The notes below the pieces were generated by a model. It ran no database searches and was not told where the DNA came from. It saw only the letters and a program-made list of their open reading frames with translations. A stretch of 64,000 nt of DNA from Bin22 sp965207275 (GTDB taxonomy: Bacteria; Chloroflexota; Dehalococcoidia; Lucifugimonadales; UBA3495). This document shows, piece after piece, positions 34,504 to 44,006 of this stretch. The stretch covers positions 1,240,001 through 1,304,000 of the forward strand of contig CBDBMH010000002.1 in NCBI GenBank assembly GCA_965207275.1, read 5' to 3'. Made by a program: the position numbers and the translations under genes. Every line of letters starts with the position of its first letter. Position 1 is the first letter of the stretch.

Positions 34504-35457
34504 TCAGGCATCCAGCGTCGTAAGCCGCTCCGTGAACAGCGCAGTCAGAGCTTCGGAATCTACATCCAGGCAGATGCGGGCGTTTGGTTCATCCGTCTGC
34601 CAGTCAGCCACCGTCTGCCCCAGGGTTAGCTCGCTCTGGGTCTCGATTTCCACCTGTGCCGACTTCAGGGTAAACAGTTCCGGCTTAACCGTGTATCCCA
34701 CCGCCGGCATATCGTTATACCGGACTCCTTCATCGGGCCCGATCCGGCCAGAGCGGATATAGGCGCCTCGCAAATACTCCGTGGCCCGGGCCAGCAACTG
34801 GGTCCCCGGATTCGATCCCTTGGCAATGGTCTCCAGTTGCGCCGGGCTGACGGTAACCCGGTTGCACACATCCAGCCCTACCTGAACGATGGGTGCGCCA
34901 GAGCGATAAAGTATGGCGGCCGCTTCCGGGTCTTCGTGCAGGTTCGCGGTGGCTACCTGGGATACATTGCCCGGAACGGTAACGGCGCCGCCCATGACCA
35001 CTACTTCCCGCACCGAGTTTGCCACTTCGGGATGGAGCGAGAGGGCCAGGGCCACGTTGGTCATGCGCCCCAGGGCCAGAATGGTAACTTCCCCCGGCAT
35101 CGCCATCACAGTTTCCACGATGGCCAGTGCGGCGTGTTTTCCGTTAACGGGAAGCGAGTCTACTGACGTGTCGCCCATGCCGGTTATTCCGCCAAGGCCG
35201 TCAGCCCCGTGAATGTGAGAAGCCCAGCCTTCCTTTGCCGGACGCAGCAGCGGTTTGCCCGCTCCCCGAGAGACGGGAATGTCAGCCCTGCCGGCGGCGT
35301 TCAGCAACTGGAGGGCATTGGCGGTGCAGGTATCGACGGAGGAATTGCCGTAAATTGTGGTAAGGGCAAGCACCTTGAGTTCGGGGCTGGCAAGGGCCAG
35401 CAGCAGGGCTGCAATGTCGTCGATTCCGGGATCCGTATCAATAATCACCGGCCTCAT
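34504..35457 (-). CDS. Inosine-uridine preferring nucleoside hydrolase family
   Basis: Calcium-dependent N-ribohydrolase fold, 317 residues. The calcium-binding aspartate cluster DTDPGIDD is at residues 7-14, followed by LALTTIYGNSSVDTCTANAL, and the second metal region VVMGGAVTVPGNVS; NLHEDPEAA replaces the usual N-x-x-x-D-P-E-A. Splits ribonucleosides into base and ribose for salvage. Transcribed after the LLM gene on the same strand, 87 bases apart. Confidence 0.92.
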   Translation of the reverse strand: MRPVIIDTDPGIDDIAALLLALASPELKVLALTTIYGNSSVDTCTANALQLLNAAGRADIPVSRGAGKPLLRPAKEGWASHIHGADGLGGITGMGDTSVDSLPVNGKHAALAIVETVMAMPGEVTILALGRMTNVALALSLHPEVANSVREVVVMGGAVTVPGNVSQVATANLHEDPEAAAILYRSGAPIVQVGLDVCNRVTVSPAQLETIAKGSNPGTQLLARATEYLRGAYIRSGRIGPDEGVRYNDMPAVGYTVKPELFTLKSAQVEIETQSELTLGQTVADWQTDEPNARICLDVDSEALTALFTERLTTLDA

Positions 35458-35544
35458 CTGGCTGGCTCCCCCCGTGCTGGCATGGACTTCAATGCTCTCC
35501 CTGGCCGTGACCTGACTTTAATGTGAAAGCAAGTACGCGCCGCG

Positions 35545-36582
35545 CTAATCCTGGAAGAGGGGCATTACCTTTTCTGAGAACAGCCGCATGGACTTACGCA
35601 CCTGGTGGGTATCCATTTCGCCGGTGTTCAACTTCAGCATCAAGTTGCGCACTCCCACGTCCCGCATTTCGGCCACCTGGTCGGCCACCTGTGAGGGCGT
35701 CCCCAGGATGAAGGCCTGTTCCAGAATATCCCCTGGCGGCGCGGGGCGGTTGGGGTCAGGGGGCGGGAATCCTCCGGGGTTGAACACCTCCCTGGCGTGG
35801 CGGAAGTGAGTTCGTTCCCGCTCAAAGCCCGCGGCAGCTACCTCCAGAGCTTCATGGTAGCTCTCGGCCACAAACAGGTCCCTCGAAGCCCAGCACTGGT
35901 CCATGGCGCCGTCCACCTGCTTCTCCTCGAACCCGGCTTCAAACATCGTGGAGCGGTACCCGTCAAGCCTCCTGCGCAAGGTGTCCTGGGTCTGGATGCC
36001 GATCATTATGGGCCTACCGATCTGCGCCATCTTCATGGTCGATGCTTCGCTGATGCACGCCCGCACCAGCGGCGGATGGGGCTTCTGGTAGGGTCGGGGG
36101 CGCAGGAGCGGAAACCTCACGTCCCAGTGCTCGCCCTGGTAATGCAGGTCTTCGCCCGTCCAGGCCGCCACCAGCAGATCTTCGGTTTCTTCCAACCGGG
36201 CCAGCCCGTCTTCCATGGTAATGCCGAAGCCCAGGTATTCATAGTGATTGTAGGCGGAACCGCGCCCGGTACCGACGATCAATCTGCCGTGGCTCAGGTT
36301 GTCCAGCAGAGATGTTTGAATGGCCAGCCTCACCGGGTGATGAAAGGCAAGCTCGGCTACGGCAAATCCGATCCTGACGCTTTGGGTTCGAGCCGCAATG
36401 GCCGCGCCAAACACCAGGGGGTCGGCATGGGCGGCCGCGCCGTCAAAGTGGTGCTCGGTGAGCCAGACCGAGTGCATGCCAATTTCCTCGGCCAGCAGGA
36501 TTTCTTCCAGGGTGTTATCGATGACAGCCGAGTCCCTTTCGGGCTGGTGGCTGACGGGAAAGACGAAAGAGCCAAACCGCAT
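35545..36582 (-). CDS. LLM-class flavin-dependent oxidoreductase (second copy)
   Basis: Luciferase-like fold, 345 residues from MRFGSFVFPVSHQPERDS at 36582 (the frame is open 26 codons further but without similarity). Features: EEIGMHSVWLTEHHF, RTQSVRIGFAVAELAFHHPVRLA, LSHGRLIVGTGRGSAYNHYE and YQKPHPPLVRACISEAST. Clearly a different subgroup from the paralogue at 26516. Cofactor FMN or F420 is not decided by sequence alone. Divergent from the amine oxidase gene. Confidence 0.9.
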   Translation of the reverse strand: MRFGSFVFPVSHQPERDSAVIDNTLEEILLAEEIGMHSVWLTEHHFDGAAAHADPLVFGAAIAARTQSVRIGFAVAELAFHHPVRLAIQTSLLDNLSHGRLIVGTGRGSAYNHYEYLGFGITMEDGLARLEETEDLLVAAWTGEDLHYQGEHWDVRFPLLRPRPYQKPHPPLVRACISEASTMKMAQIGRPIMIGIQTQDTLRRRLDGYRSTMFEAGFEEKQVDGAMDQCWASRDLFVAESYHEALEVAAAGFERERTHFRHAREVFNPGGFPPPDPNRPAPPGDILEQAFILGTPSQVADQVAEMRDVGVRNLMLKLNTGEMDTHQVRKSMRLFSEKVMPLFQD

Positions 36583-36878
36583 GGGCGCTTCTCCGACAGT
36601 TTGATTGTTGTAGGAAGAATTATAGCCTACCTGGAGCGGGTGCAGGAAACTCCCCGTCATTGCGCTACGGACCTGATGTCGGGCTTCAATTTGGCAACCT
36701 TTGCTTTGCTCTACCCCGTTTCTTCACACTTGTTAGCGGCCAGCCAGCAACAATGTTAGAGTTGGGGTTAGAGTTGGTCAGAAAATTGTCGCCAATGCGT
36801 TTCAAATCAGGCTTGGCTGCCTTCCTGGGCGCCTGTTGCACGGAATTGAAGCGGTGACACCCGCCACGGAGGACAGTC

Positions 36879-38243
36879 GTGCGGCGAATAGCTATTGTGG
36901 GCGGTGGCATAGCCGGTCTGGGCGCGGCATGGGCGCTCCACCAGCACCCCGACCGCTTCGACTTCCGGCTCTTTGAGGCCCAGAACCGCATCGGCGGCAA
37001 TGCGATTACGGTCGCCATGCCGCAGCGAGATGGCAGCGCAATCCCTTTTGACATTTCGGTGACCGCCTGCATCCCATCGGTGTACCAGCACATTCTGCTT
37101 TTGATGCAAAGGTACGGCATTGACCTGGTTGACACCCGGTTCAGCTACAGCGTCAGGTACCGGGGGCAGGTTTACGCCCACGATTTCGATTCCAGCATCA
37201 GGGAGCAGCTGCAATCCGATATTGCCAAGTTCCAGCGGGTATTAAAGCGCCTGCACCAGATAGGCTGGCTAACTCGCTCCAGGTCAAAAGCGCTGAACGC
37301 GCTCAACCCCTTCAATTACATCAGCATGGGAACAGTGCTGAACCTGGGCGGGTTCTCGGGGGACTTCAGATATAAAGTACTGAAGCCCATGTTTGTCAAC
37401 TTTCTCATGGCAACCAACGTGTTCGACATGCCCGCGTCCCTGTTTGCCAGGTACCTGGAATTCTTCGACATCGAGGTCGCAACGCCAATGCAGACTTGGG
37501 ACCAGGGGACCCAGCGCATTTACGAGAGCCTGACCGCCGGTTTCAATGACAGAATCTATCTCAACCGACCGGTACGAAAGGTGTTTCGCCAGCCCGGGGG
37601 CGTAATAGTGGAGGACGAGGAGGGTGTAAGGGAAGACTTCGATGAGGTGATTCTTGCTTGCAATGCCAACCAAACGCTCATGATCCTGGACAAACCAACC
37701 CTGCTGGAACGTACTATCCTTTCATCAATCCGCTACGAAAGCGAGCTCCACAACCATACGGTAGTGCACTGGGATGCTGCGGTCCTTCCGGACAACGAGG
37801 TAAGGCCCCTGCAGACCAGGAGCAACCACATAGAGCAGTACGGTGTCAGGCCGGACAATTACGAGATTACCTATATCATGCACAACCAGCAACCCTGGGT
37901 TCACCGGTCGGACAAGCCCTGCCTGGTTACCTACAATCCTGTCAGCTCTATAGATGAGGACAAGGTCATAGCCCGAACCTGGTTTCAGCACATCGTCCAC
38001 GACGTGAGGCACGTCGCGCTGCTGGTCCACTTGTTCCGCTTCATCCAGGGTAAGCGCCGGACCTGGCACTGCGGCGCGCATACGCTGGTAAACAGCCAGG
38101 AAACGTGCTTCGTCACCGGGCTGGCTGCCGCCCGTCAGCTGGGAGCCGATTACCCCTTCGAAGATGCCCAAGCAAGACGCATTTTCAATTACTATGGGGG
38201 CATCCTGTACGGGTGGCGCTTCAGGAAGGTGAAGGGTCGATGA
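36879..38243 (+). CDS. FAD-dependent amine oxidase/desaturase-like protein
   Basis: 454-residue flavoprotein beginning at GTG with RRIAIVGGGIAGLGAAWALHQ, a complete dinucleotide-binding fold, then FRLFEAQNRIGGNAITV. Similar to the NAD(P)/FAD-binding amine oxidases often found next to cyclopropane-fatty-acid synthases (typical members carry PFDISVTACI-like segments as here). No such synthase is adjacent, but a sterol-methyltransferase-like gene lies 3.7 kb away. Catalysed reaction unknown. Confidence 0.82.
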   Translation: MRRIAIVGGGIAGLGAAWALHQHPDRFDFRLFEAQNRIGGNAITVAMPQRDGSAIPFDISVTACIPSVYQHILLLMQRYGIDLVDTRFSYSVRYRGQVYAHDFDSSIREQLQSDIAKFQRVLKRLHQIGWLTRSRSKALNALNPFNYISMGTVLNLGGFSGDFRYKVLKPMFVNFLMATNVFDMPASLFARYLEFFDIEVATPMQTWDQGTQRIYESLTAGFNDRIYLNRPVRKVFRQPGGVIVEDEEGVREDFDEVILACNANQTLMILDKPTLLERTILSSIRYESELHNHTVVHWDAAVLPDNEVRPLQTRSNHIEQYGVRPDNYEITYIMHNQQPWVHRSDKPCLVTYNPVSSIDEDKVIARTWFQHIVHDVRHVALLVHLFRFIQGKRRTWHCGAHTLVNSQETCFVTGLAAARQLGADYPFEDAQARRIFNYYGGILYGWRFRKVKGR

Positions 38244-38434
38244 TCGGTCATAGCCCGCCATAACCACGCCGGTTCCCCGAATCGTAGCTCCACTATCGCA
38301 TTGCCCCTTTTCCTACACCTCGCTGGCGATTGCCTACGGTGCGTCCCCGCAAGTGTTAAAATCCACCTGAACCCAGACTGTCGAAACACTGGAACCGGCC
38401 GCAGGCCCTTTCCTGCCGGCCGACTGGAGGAGCC

Positions 38435-40423
38435 GTGGCTATTACCGAACTGGAAATCACCAAGCGCAGCAGCTTCGCGTCCGGCGAGAATTTTGGCGAC
38501 GTGGGCCCCTACGAACTGCTGGAGGGTACGGCCCATTATGCCGTAGACCCCTCGCACGCCAGCAATCAGGGGATTACTGACCTGGACCTGGCGCCCCGCA
38601 ATACCGCCGGAAAGGTGGAGTTCTCGGCGGACTTCGCTATGCTCCGGCCGGTCAACGGGGACCAGGGCAACCGCCGCATCCTTTTCGACGTGGTCAATCG
38701 AGGCCGGAAGACCGCCCTCACTCTGAACAGCGTCCCCAGCGCTACCGATCCCACGGCGCCCCTGGAGGCGGGCAACGGTTACCTGATGCGCCGGGGCTAC
38801 ACCGTGGTCTGGGCGGGATGGCAGGCTGACGTGCCGCCCACCCCAGGGCTTATCGGCCTCCACGTGCCCGAGGCCGCCGGCCCCGAGGGTTCCCTGTCGG
38901 GCCGGATTCTCTGCCAGTTCCAATGCGACCAGCCTACCCAGGTGTTCCTGCTGGCGGACCGGCAGCACCTGCCCAACCCGGCAGCCGACCCGGAGGAGGC
39001 GGACGCCGTCCTTACCGTACGCGACCTTCCCAATAGTCCCGCTACGCCCGTTGACCGGGGCCAGTGGTCCTTCGTGCGGGTGGAGGATGCAGACGTGGAG
39101 CCAGACTATAACCACGTCTACATGCCATCCGGATTTGAGCCTGGCCGGATCTACCAGTTGGTCTACACCACCACCGGTAGCCGCATCGTTGGCCTGGGTT
39201 TTGCCGCAATGCGCGACGCGGTGTCCTTCCTAAAATACGGGGCGGCTTCCGCCGGCAATCCCTGCGCCGGTGGTATTGACCATGCCTACGCCATGGGACG
39301 CTCCCAGAGCGGGCGGTTCCTTCGACAGTACATTCACGTGGGCATCAACCAGGACGAAGAAGGGCGCATGGCCCTGGACGGCATTTTGCCCCATGTGGCC
39401 GGGGGAATGCGCGGCGAATTCAACCTGCGCTTCGGCCAGCCGTCCAAGGACGTTTGCTACATCATTCCGGAAATGTTCCCCTTCACCGACACCCCGCAGA
39501 CGGACCCGGTATCCGGCGCCCAGGGTTCCCTGCTGGAGGCAATGGAGCGACGGGGCCCATTGCCCAGGATCATGTTCACAAACACGTCGGCGGAATACTG
39601 GCGGGGTGACGCGGCCCTGATCCATACCGACCTGGAGAACCTGACGGATGCGCCCCAGTCGTCGGCCGTCCGCCGCTACCACTTTGCCGGCTGCCAGCAC
39701 GGGTCAGGGGAGTTTCCACCCCTGGAAATCCGCCCTGCCGATGGCATTCGGGGCCAGCTGCCCTTCAACAGCGTTGACTACGCTCCCCTTTCGCGGGCGA
39801 CGCTCGACAACCTGGACCGCTGGGTAACCGCTGGGGAAGAGCCGCCGCCCAGTCGCCATCCCAGCCTGGACGAGGGGACGGCGGTGGAGTCCCATACGCT
39901 GCTGGAACGGTTCGCTCAATTGCCCGGCGTAAGGGTCCCGCCCCACGCCACCCGGGCGATCCGGCTGGACTATGGGCCGGAAGCCCACCTGGGTCGTACC
40001 ACCACCCTTCCCGCCGTGGAAGGAGAAGAGTTCCCGGCGCTGGTGGCAGACCTGGACGATTCGTTCAACGAACGTGGCGGCATTCGCCTGCCCGACCTTT
40101 CGGTCCCCGTTGCCACCTACACCGGCTGGAACTTGCGAGACGAAAGCATCGGCAACCCAAACCTCTACATCGGCATCACGGGTGGCCTCGCCGGCTGGAC
40201 TCTGCCCCTGCCGGTGACGCAGGCTGACCGAGAAGCTGCTGGCGACCCGCGCTCTTCCATCGAGGAACGTTACACCGACCGAGATGATTACTTGGACAGG
40301 GTAACCCGCGCCGCACAGGACCTGGCATCCGAGGGTTATTTGCTCGAGGAGGACATACCCGAAGTGGTTGAATTGGCGGGCAGAAAGTACGATTATTTCA
40401 CGGGGAATGGTGGAGAAAGCTAG
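38435..40423 (+). CDS. Alpha/beta hydrolase domain protein (Abhydrolase_10-like)
   Basis: 662-residue protein starting at GTG with a GGAGGAG leader. The nucleophile elbow is probably AMGRSQSGRFLRQYIHVG. Other conserved-looking parts are FGDVGPYELLEGTAHYAVDP near the N-terminus, RILFDVVNRGRKTALTLN and YHFAGCQHGSGEFPP, with a histidine that may complete the triad. No signal peptide is visible. The family is described only as a hydrolase; substrate unknown. Followed 58 bases later by the phosphodiesterase gene. Confidence 0.75.
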   Translation: MAITELEITKRSSFASGENFGDVGPYELLEGTAHYAVDPSHASNQGITDLDLAPRNTAGKVEFSADFAMLRPVNGDQGNRRILFDVVNRGRKTALTLNSVPSATDPTAPLEAGNGYLMRRGYTVVWAGWQADVPPTPGLIGLHVPEAAGPEGSLSGRILCQFQCDQPTQVFLLADRQHLPNPAADPEEADAVLTVRDLPNSPATPVDRGQWSFVRVEDADVEPDYNHVYMPSGFEPGRIYQLVYTTTGSRIVGLGFAAMRDAVSFLKYGAASAGNPCAGGIDHAYAMGRSQSGRFLRQYIHVGINQDEEGRMALDGILPHVAGGMRGEFNLRFGQPSKDVCYIIPEMFPFTDTPQTDPVSGAQGSLLEAMERRGPLPRIMFTNTSAEYWRGDAALIHTDLENLTDAPQSSAVRRYHFAGCQHGSGEFPPLEIRPADGIRGQLPFNSVDYAPLSRATLDNLDRWVTAGEEPPPSRHPSLDEGTAVESHTLLERFAQLPGVRVPPHATRAIRLDYGPEAHLGRTTTLPAVEGEEFPALVADLDDSFNERGGIRLPDLSVPVATYTGWNLRDESIGNPNLYIGITGGLAGWTLPLPVTQADREAAGDPRSSIEERYTDRDDYLDRVTRAAQDLASEGYLLEEDIPEVVELAGRKYDYFTGNGGES

Positions 40424-40481
40424 GGTCTACCGGGCCTTGTGCCGATCATTTCACCATTGACCTGTATTACGTGGGGGTAAG

Positions 40482-41936
40482 ATGACCAAGGTATTGGTAG
40501 TGGTTTTAGATGGGCTTCAACCGGCGCAGGTAACTGAGAGGTTGATGCCCAACCTGGCTGCCTTCGCTGCTTCGGGGGTAACCTTCGCCGACCACCATGC
40601 CGTGTACCCCAGCGTAACCCGCGCCAACGCGTCAAGCATGGTTACTGGCCGCCATCCTGGCGGCCACGGCATTTCCGCCAATACCCTGCTGGCTCCCGAG
40701 TACGATCCCTGCAACCCCATGCCGGCCCTGGAACCCCAGCTTGAGCAACTGGCCCAAAGAACCGGGAAGGTTCAGCTGGCGCCCACACTGGGCGAGGTCC
40801 TATTCGGGCACGGGCAGGAATACGTGGCGATTGGTGTGGGCACCAGTGGCAATGCCTACCTCCACAACCCCGCTGCCGATACCTGCGGCGGCGCAACAAT
40901 CCACCCGGACTTCACCCTGCCCCGCGCCCTGCAAGAGGACATGGTTGCCCGCTTTGGAGCCTGGCCAGCTGAGTCTCGCCCCAACACTCCCCGCATGGCG
41001 CATGCGGTCAACATTCTGACCGAGTATATCCTCCCGGAACGTAACCCGTCCGTCGCCCTAATTTGGTCCTCGGAACCGGACAAGTCGCAGCACGACAGTG
41101 GAGTAGGTTCCGAGTTGTCCGACGCCGCAGTTGCTGAGGCTGACGCCCAGTTTGGCAAAATCCTCCGCTGGCTCGACCAGGCAGGAAGGGCCGGTGAGAC
41201 CAATGTGATAGTGGTCTCAGACCATGGTTACTCGACTATTGGCGAAACGGTCAATATTGAAGCCAAAACCCGGGAGGCCGGCTTTCCCGTTGGTGGTGAA
41301 CCCGGCGGCGTGGTGGTAGCCAGCAACGGCGGAGCGGCGCTGTTTTACGCCAGCCCGTGGAAACGGGAAACTGTCGTCAAATTGGTGCAGTGGCTCATGG
41401 CCCAGTCCTGGTGTGGCAACCTGACCGTTGCGGATCGGGTGGGCCCGATCCCCGGCACCTTGCCCGCCGCCCTGGTGGGTGGCGAAGGGCGCCGCGCGCC
41501 TGACGTGGCAATGTCCTTGCGTTGGAGTCCCGACGGCAATCCCGCCGGTTATGGTGGGACCATAGTCTCCACCGGCGGTGTCCCCGGCCAGGGCCAGCAC
41601 GGGTCCATGGGGCGCTCCGAACTGCATAACATCCTCTTCGCCCGGGGCCCCGGATTCAAGGAAAAATTATTGGTTGACGTTCCCTCAGGCAACATCGATC
41701 TGGCGCCCACCATTCTGGGACTGCTGGGGCTACCATCGGAGCAAGGGATGGAAGGTCGGGTCCTGGAGGAAGCCATGGCCGGAGGGCCTGACCCTTCGGA
41801 AGTGGAATGGTTTTCCGACCTTCACAGCACTGAATGTCCTGTGGGCGAAGAAATGTACCGCCAGCAGATCAGACTTTCCCGAGTGGGCGAAACCGTATAC
41901 GTACACGAGGGAACCAGCGGCCTGGGTGCCAGATGA
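40482..41936 (+). CDS. Alkaline phosphatase/type I phosphodiesterase superfamily protein
   Basis: 484 residues of the nucleotide pyrophosphatase/phosphodiesterase class. Metal ligands: VVVLDGLQ at the N-terminus, SVTRANASSMVTGRHPGGHG with the probable Thr nucleophile, SSEPDKSQHDSG and VVSDHGYSTIGE. GQHGSMGRSELHN carries a further His. Hydrolyses a phosphodiester or phosphomonoester; the substrate is unknown. No export signal is visible. Convergent with the methyltransferase gene 15 bases away. Confidence 0.87.
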   Translation: MTKVLVVVLDGLQPAQVTERLMPNLAAFAASGVTFADHHAVYPSVTRANASSMVTGRHPGGHGISANTLLAPEYDPCNPMPALEPQLEQLAQRTGKVQLAPTLGEVLFGHGQEYVAIGVGTSGNAYLHNPAADTCGGATIHPDFTLPRALQEDMVARFGAWPAESRPNTPRMAHAVNILTEYILPERNPSVALIWSSEPDKSQHDSGVGSELSDAAVAEADAQFGKILRWLDQAGRAGETNVIVVSDHGYSTIGETVNIEAKTREAGFPVGGEPGGVVVASNGGAALFYASPWKRETVVKLVQWLMAQSWCGNLTVADRVGPIPGTLPAALVGGEGRRAPDVAMSLRWSPDGNPAGYGGTIVSTGGVPGQGQHGSMGRSELHNILFARGPGFKEKLLVDVPSGNIDLAPTILGLLGLPSEQGMEGRVLEEAMAGGPDPSEVEWFSDLHSTECPVGEEMYRQQIRLSRVGETVYVHEGTSGLGAR

Positions 41937-41951
41937 TCAAAGTACCGGCAG

Positions 41952-42989
41952 TTAGCCCGTGCCCCGGTCCGGTTTACGAGCGTGAATAAAGTACATGGGC
42001 GTAAAAATGCCCAGCCGCCCGGCTTCTGCCATGGCCATCGCGCACAGGTTCAGCAGGTCCGACACGCGCACCGTTCCCTTAGGCGCTATTCCCAGCGCCT
42101 CCAGTCCCATCAGCGTGTTGTGGGTAAGCCAGCGCCCAACCTTCGAGCTGCGAAAGCTCGCCAAGGACAGTCCTGAACCTACCAGCGGCTGGTACCAGGG
42201 CACCGATGGGCCGGCGTGAATGGAAAGGTCCCTCGTTTCCAGGACTTCAAACCCTGCTGACCGGAGCGCGCTATTGATGGTTTCCGCGTCGTCGATAATC
42301 AGGAGCCCGCCCCCCAGTTTTATGTTGGCCTTCAACTTCAGATGGTGTGGATTCTCCGCATCGTATTTCTCGGTCAAGCAATACTCGTATGCTCCAAAGC
42401 ATGCTCCCGGTTTCAGCAGGCGGTAAGCCTCGCTGTAAACGCTTAGCTTGTTGGGAGCGCAACAAGTAGCCTCTATTGAGTACACTGCATCGAATGACTC
42501 GTCAGGAGCATCGACACTAAGGAAGTCGCATTCCAGAAAGTCGGCCAGGTCCGACAGTCCCGCCTCTTCCGCATAGCGTCGCGCCCGTTCCAGCTGATAG
42601 GCATTGCTGTTTACCCCGATGATCCGGGCGCCGGAATAGTCGGCAATCTCAAGGAGCGACCCACCAACACCGCAGCCCAGGTCGGCAACCAGCATATTGG
42701 GGCGAAGCTTGAGCGCGTCGGCCAGGTTTCGCTCGTGGCGGGCCAAAGACTCCTTGAAACTTTCGCCCGGCATCCTGGGGGCAAAGTGAAAGGATCTGCC
42801 CCATCCGTACTCATAAAAGTCCGTAACCAGATTGTAATACAGGTCATTAAACTGCCTGTGGCCGCTGCCTTCTTCCTCCAGCTTCCCGCCGCTGCCTTCC
42901 CTGAAGCGGCGCTCGTAATCCCGGAAGGTGCGAGCAACGCCCGATGGGCTTAGCTGGTCCTTGAGGGCCTTTGAAAGTTTGATCGACAT
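41952..42989 (-). CDS. Sterol 24-C-methyltransferase-like SAM methyltransferase
   Basis: 345 residues resembling eukaryotic ERG6/SMT over the full length. The sterol-binding signature YYNLVTDFYEYGWG is at 51-64, SAM motif I (VADLGCGVGG) at 101-110, the IEATCCAP segment at 172-179 (IEATCHAP in fungi and plants), YEYCLTEKYD at 201-210 (usual YEWxxTxxYD), and an SMT C-terminal domain with PWYQPLVG at 264-271 and FTPMYFIHARKP at 329-340. SMT adds a methyl to the C-24 side chain of sterols. SAM for it could come from the riboswitch-controlled operon. No squalene epoxidase or oxidosqualene cyclase is in the window, so the acceptor could be another isoprenoid. Confidence 0.85.
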   Translation of the reverse strand: MSIKLSKALKDQLSPSGVARTFRDYERRFREGSGGKLEEEGSGHRQFNDLYYNLVTDFYEYGWGRSFHFAPRMPGESFKESLARHERNLADALKLRPNMLVADLGCGVGGSLLEIADYSGARIIGVNSNAYQLERARRYAEEAGLSDLADFLECDFLSVDAPDESFDAVYSIEATCCAPNKLSVYSEAYRLLKPGACFGAYEYCLTEKYDAENPHHLKLKANIKLGGGLLIIDDAETINSALRSAGFEVLETRDLSIHAGPSVPWYQPLVGSGLSLASFRSSKVGRWLTHNTLMGLEALGIAPKGTVRVSDLLNLCAMAMAEAGRLGIFTPMYFIHARKPDRGTG

Positions 42990-44006
42990 GAACGACTATC
43001 CTGGCGGGCAACCAGCCGGCGGGCGATCAGGTGGTCCCGCGCCAAATCGAGGTAATTCAGTGTGTCGATATCTATGTAACCAGAGTGTCCAGGCTCAAAG
43101 GTGCAGAGTCTTGCTGGTACAACAACAACGCTTCTCGGCGAAAACGTGAAAGGACATTGGACTCGGATTCGCTTGCGAGGGAACTTGAGAACCGCCGAAC
43201 CCTGTCGCTCCCTTACTTTATCAGCGTGACATCCCAATGTCAGCCGTCCCGAAAACCGCGGTCCCTTTGAATGCGTGCGTCGGATGGTGGAGATAGGCGC
43301 CCGCAGGATGGCACGGGGCACTTGCTATCGTTGCGGGGATCGATGAGTCGGCGGCCTGAGTCTCTCGCTCGGCATTCCCCACTGGCTTGAGGGCGGAGCG
43401 GCTGTCGGCTCAACCAAAGACCATGCCGCCGTGGGAGGAAACGGGGTGGTAGTGGTACTCCTCCTCTCGGAAGAGATTATCCGGCTGGCCTATTGGCCTG
43501 CCCTACGCATCAGCGATCCAATCGGCCAGGACTCTACTCTCAATCCTGCCAATGTCCACCCCGCGGCAATTACGGCGGGGCGGGTTGTGGGTTGCCACAC
43601 CCTATCCTCGTCCACCAGCAGGAGCTTGGGAATGGCACTCCCAAGCTCCCGGCGACAGTGAGCCGCAGGTCCCAACGGCGTCGCGAGAGGCGGACTCAAC
43701 AACCAGGATGCTTTGGAAGCTGCCTTGGCAAGCAAATCTTGGACTAAACGCAACCGGAGGAACTTGGAGAGCCTATGCTGGGCTGAAGAGAGAGTCGCCC
43801 AAGGGCTTCCGTTACCAGAAGCGAGGCAGCAACGCTGTTACTGGACCATCAATGTGAACCGAAGTTGGAAAGTTCTGGATGCTTCCGATATGGTGGGCCT
43901 AAGCGTACCGAACTGCGAACTTTCCGCTGGGAGGTTCTGCTATAGGGATTCCATTTAGGTGTCTCCAGCGAACAGGCACCGAGGCCGCACGATGATTGCC
44001 ACCCTG
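42990..44006. other. Kilobase with no convincing gene; hairpin and possible gene remnant
   Basis: No reading frame here has a recognisable domain with a good start. A minus-strand frame (42950-43321) overlapping the methyltransferase start contains GHSGYIDIDTLNYLDLARDH, which looks like the tail of a protein and may be a remnant, but I cannot name it. A perfect 11-bp inverted repeat with a 7-base loop (43621-43631 with 43639-43649) lacks a T-run. The low coding density marks the start of the defence/mobile part of the window. Confidence 0.5.

Noticed and set aside
43621..43649. Intrinsic terminator at the 11-bp hairpin
   Set aside because: No T-run follows on either strand and no gene ends nearby.
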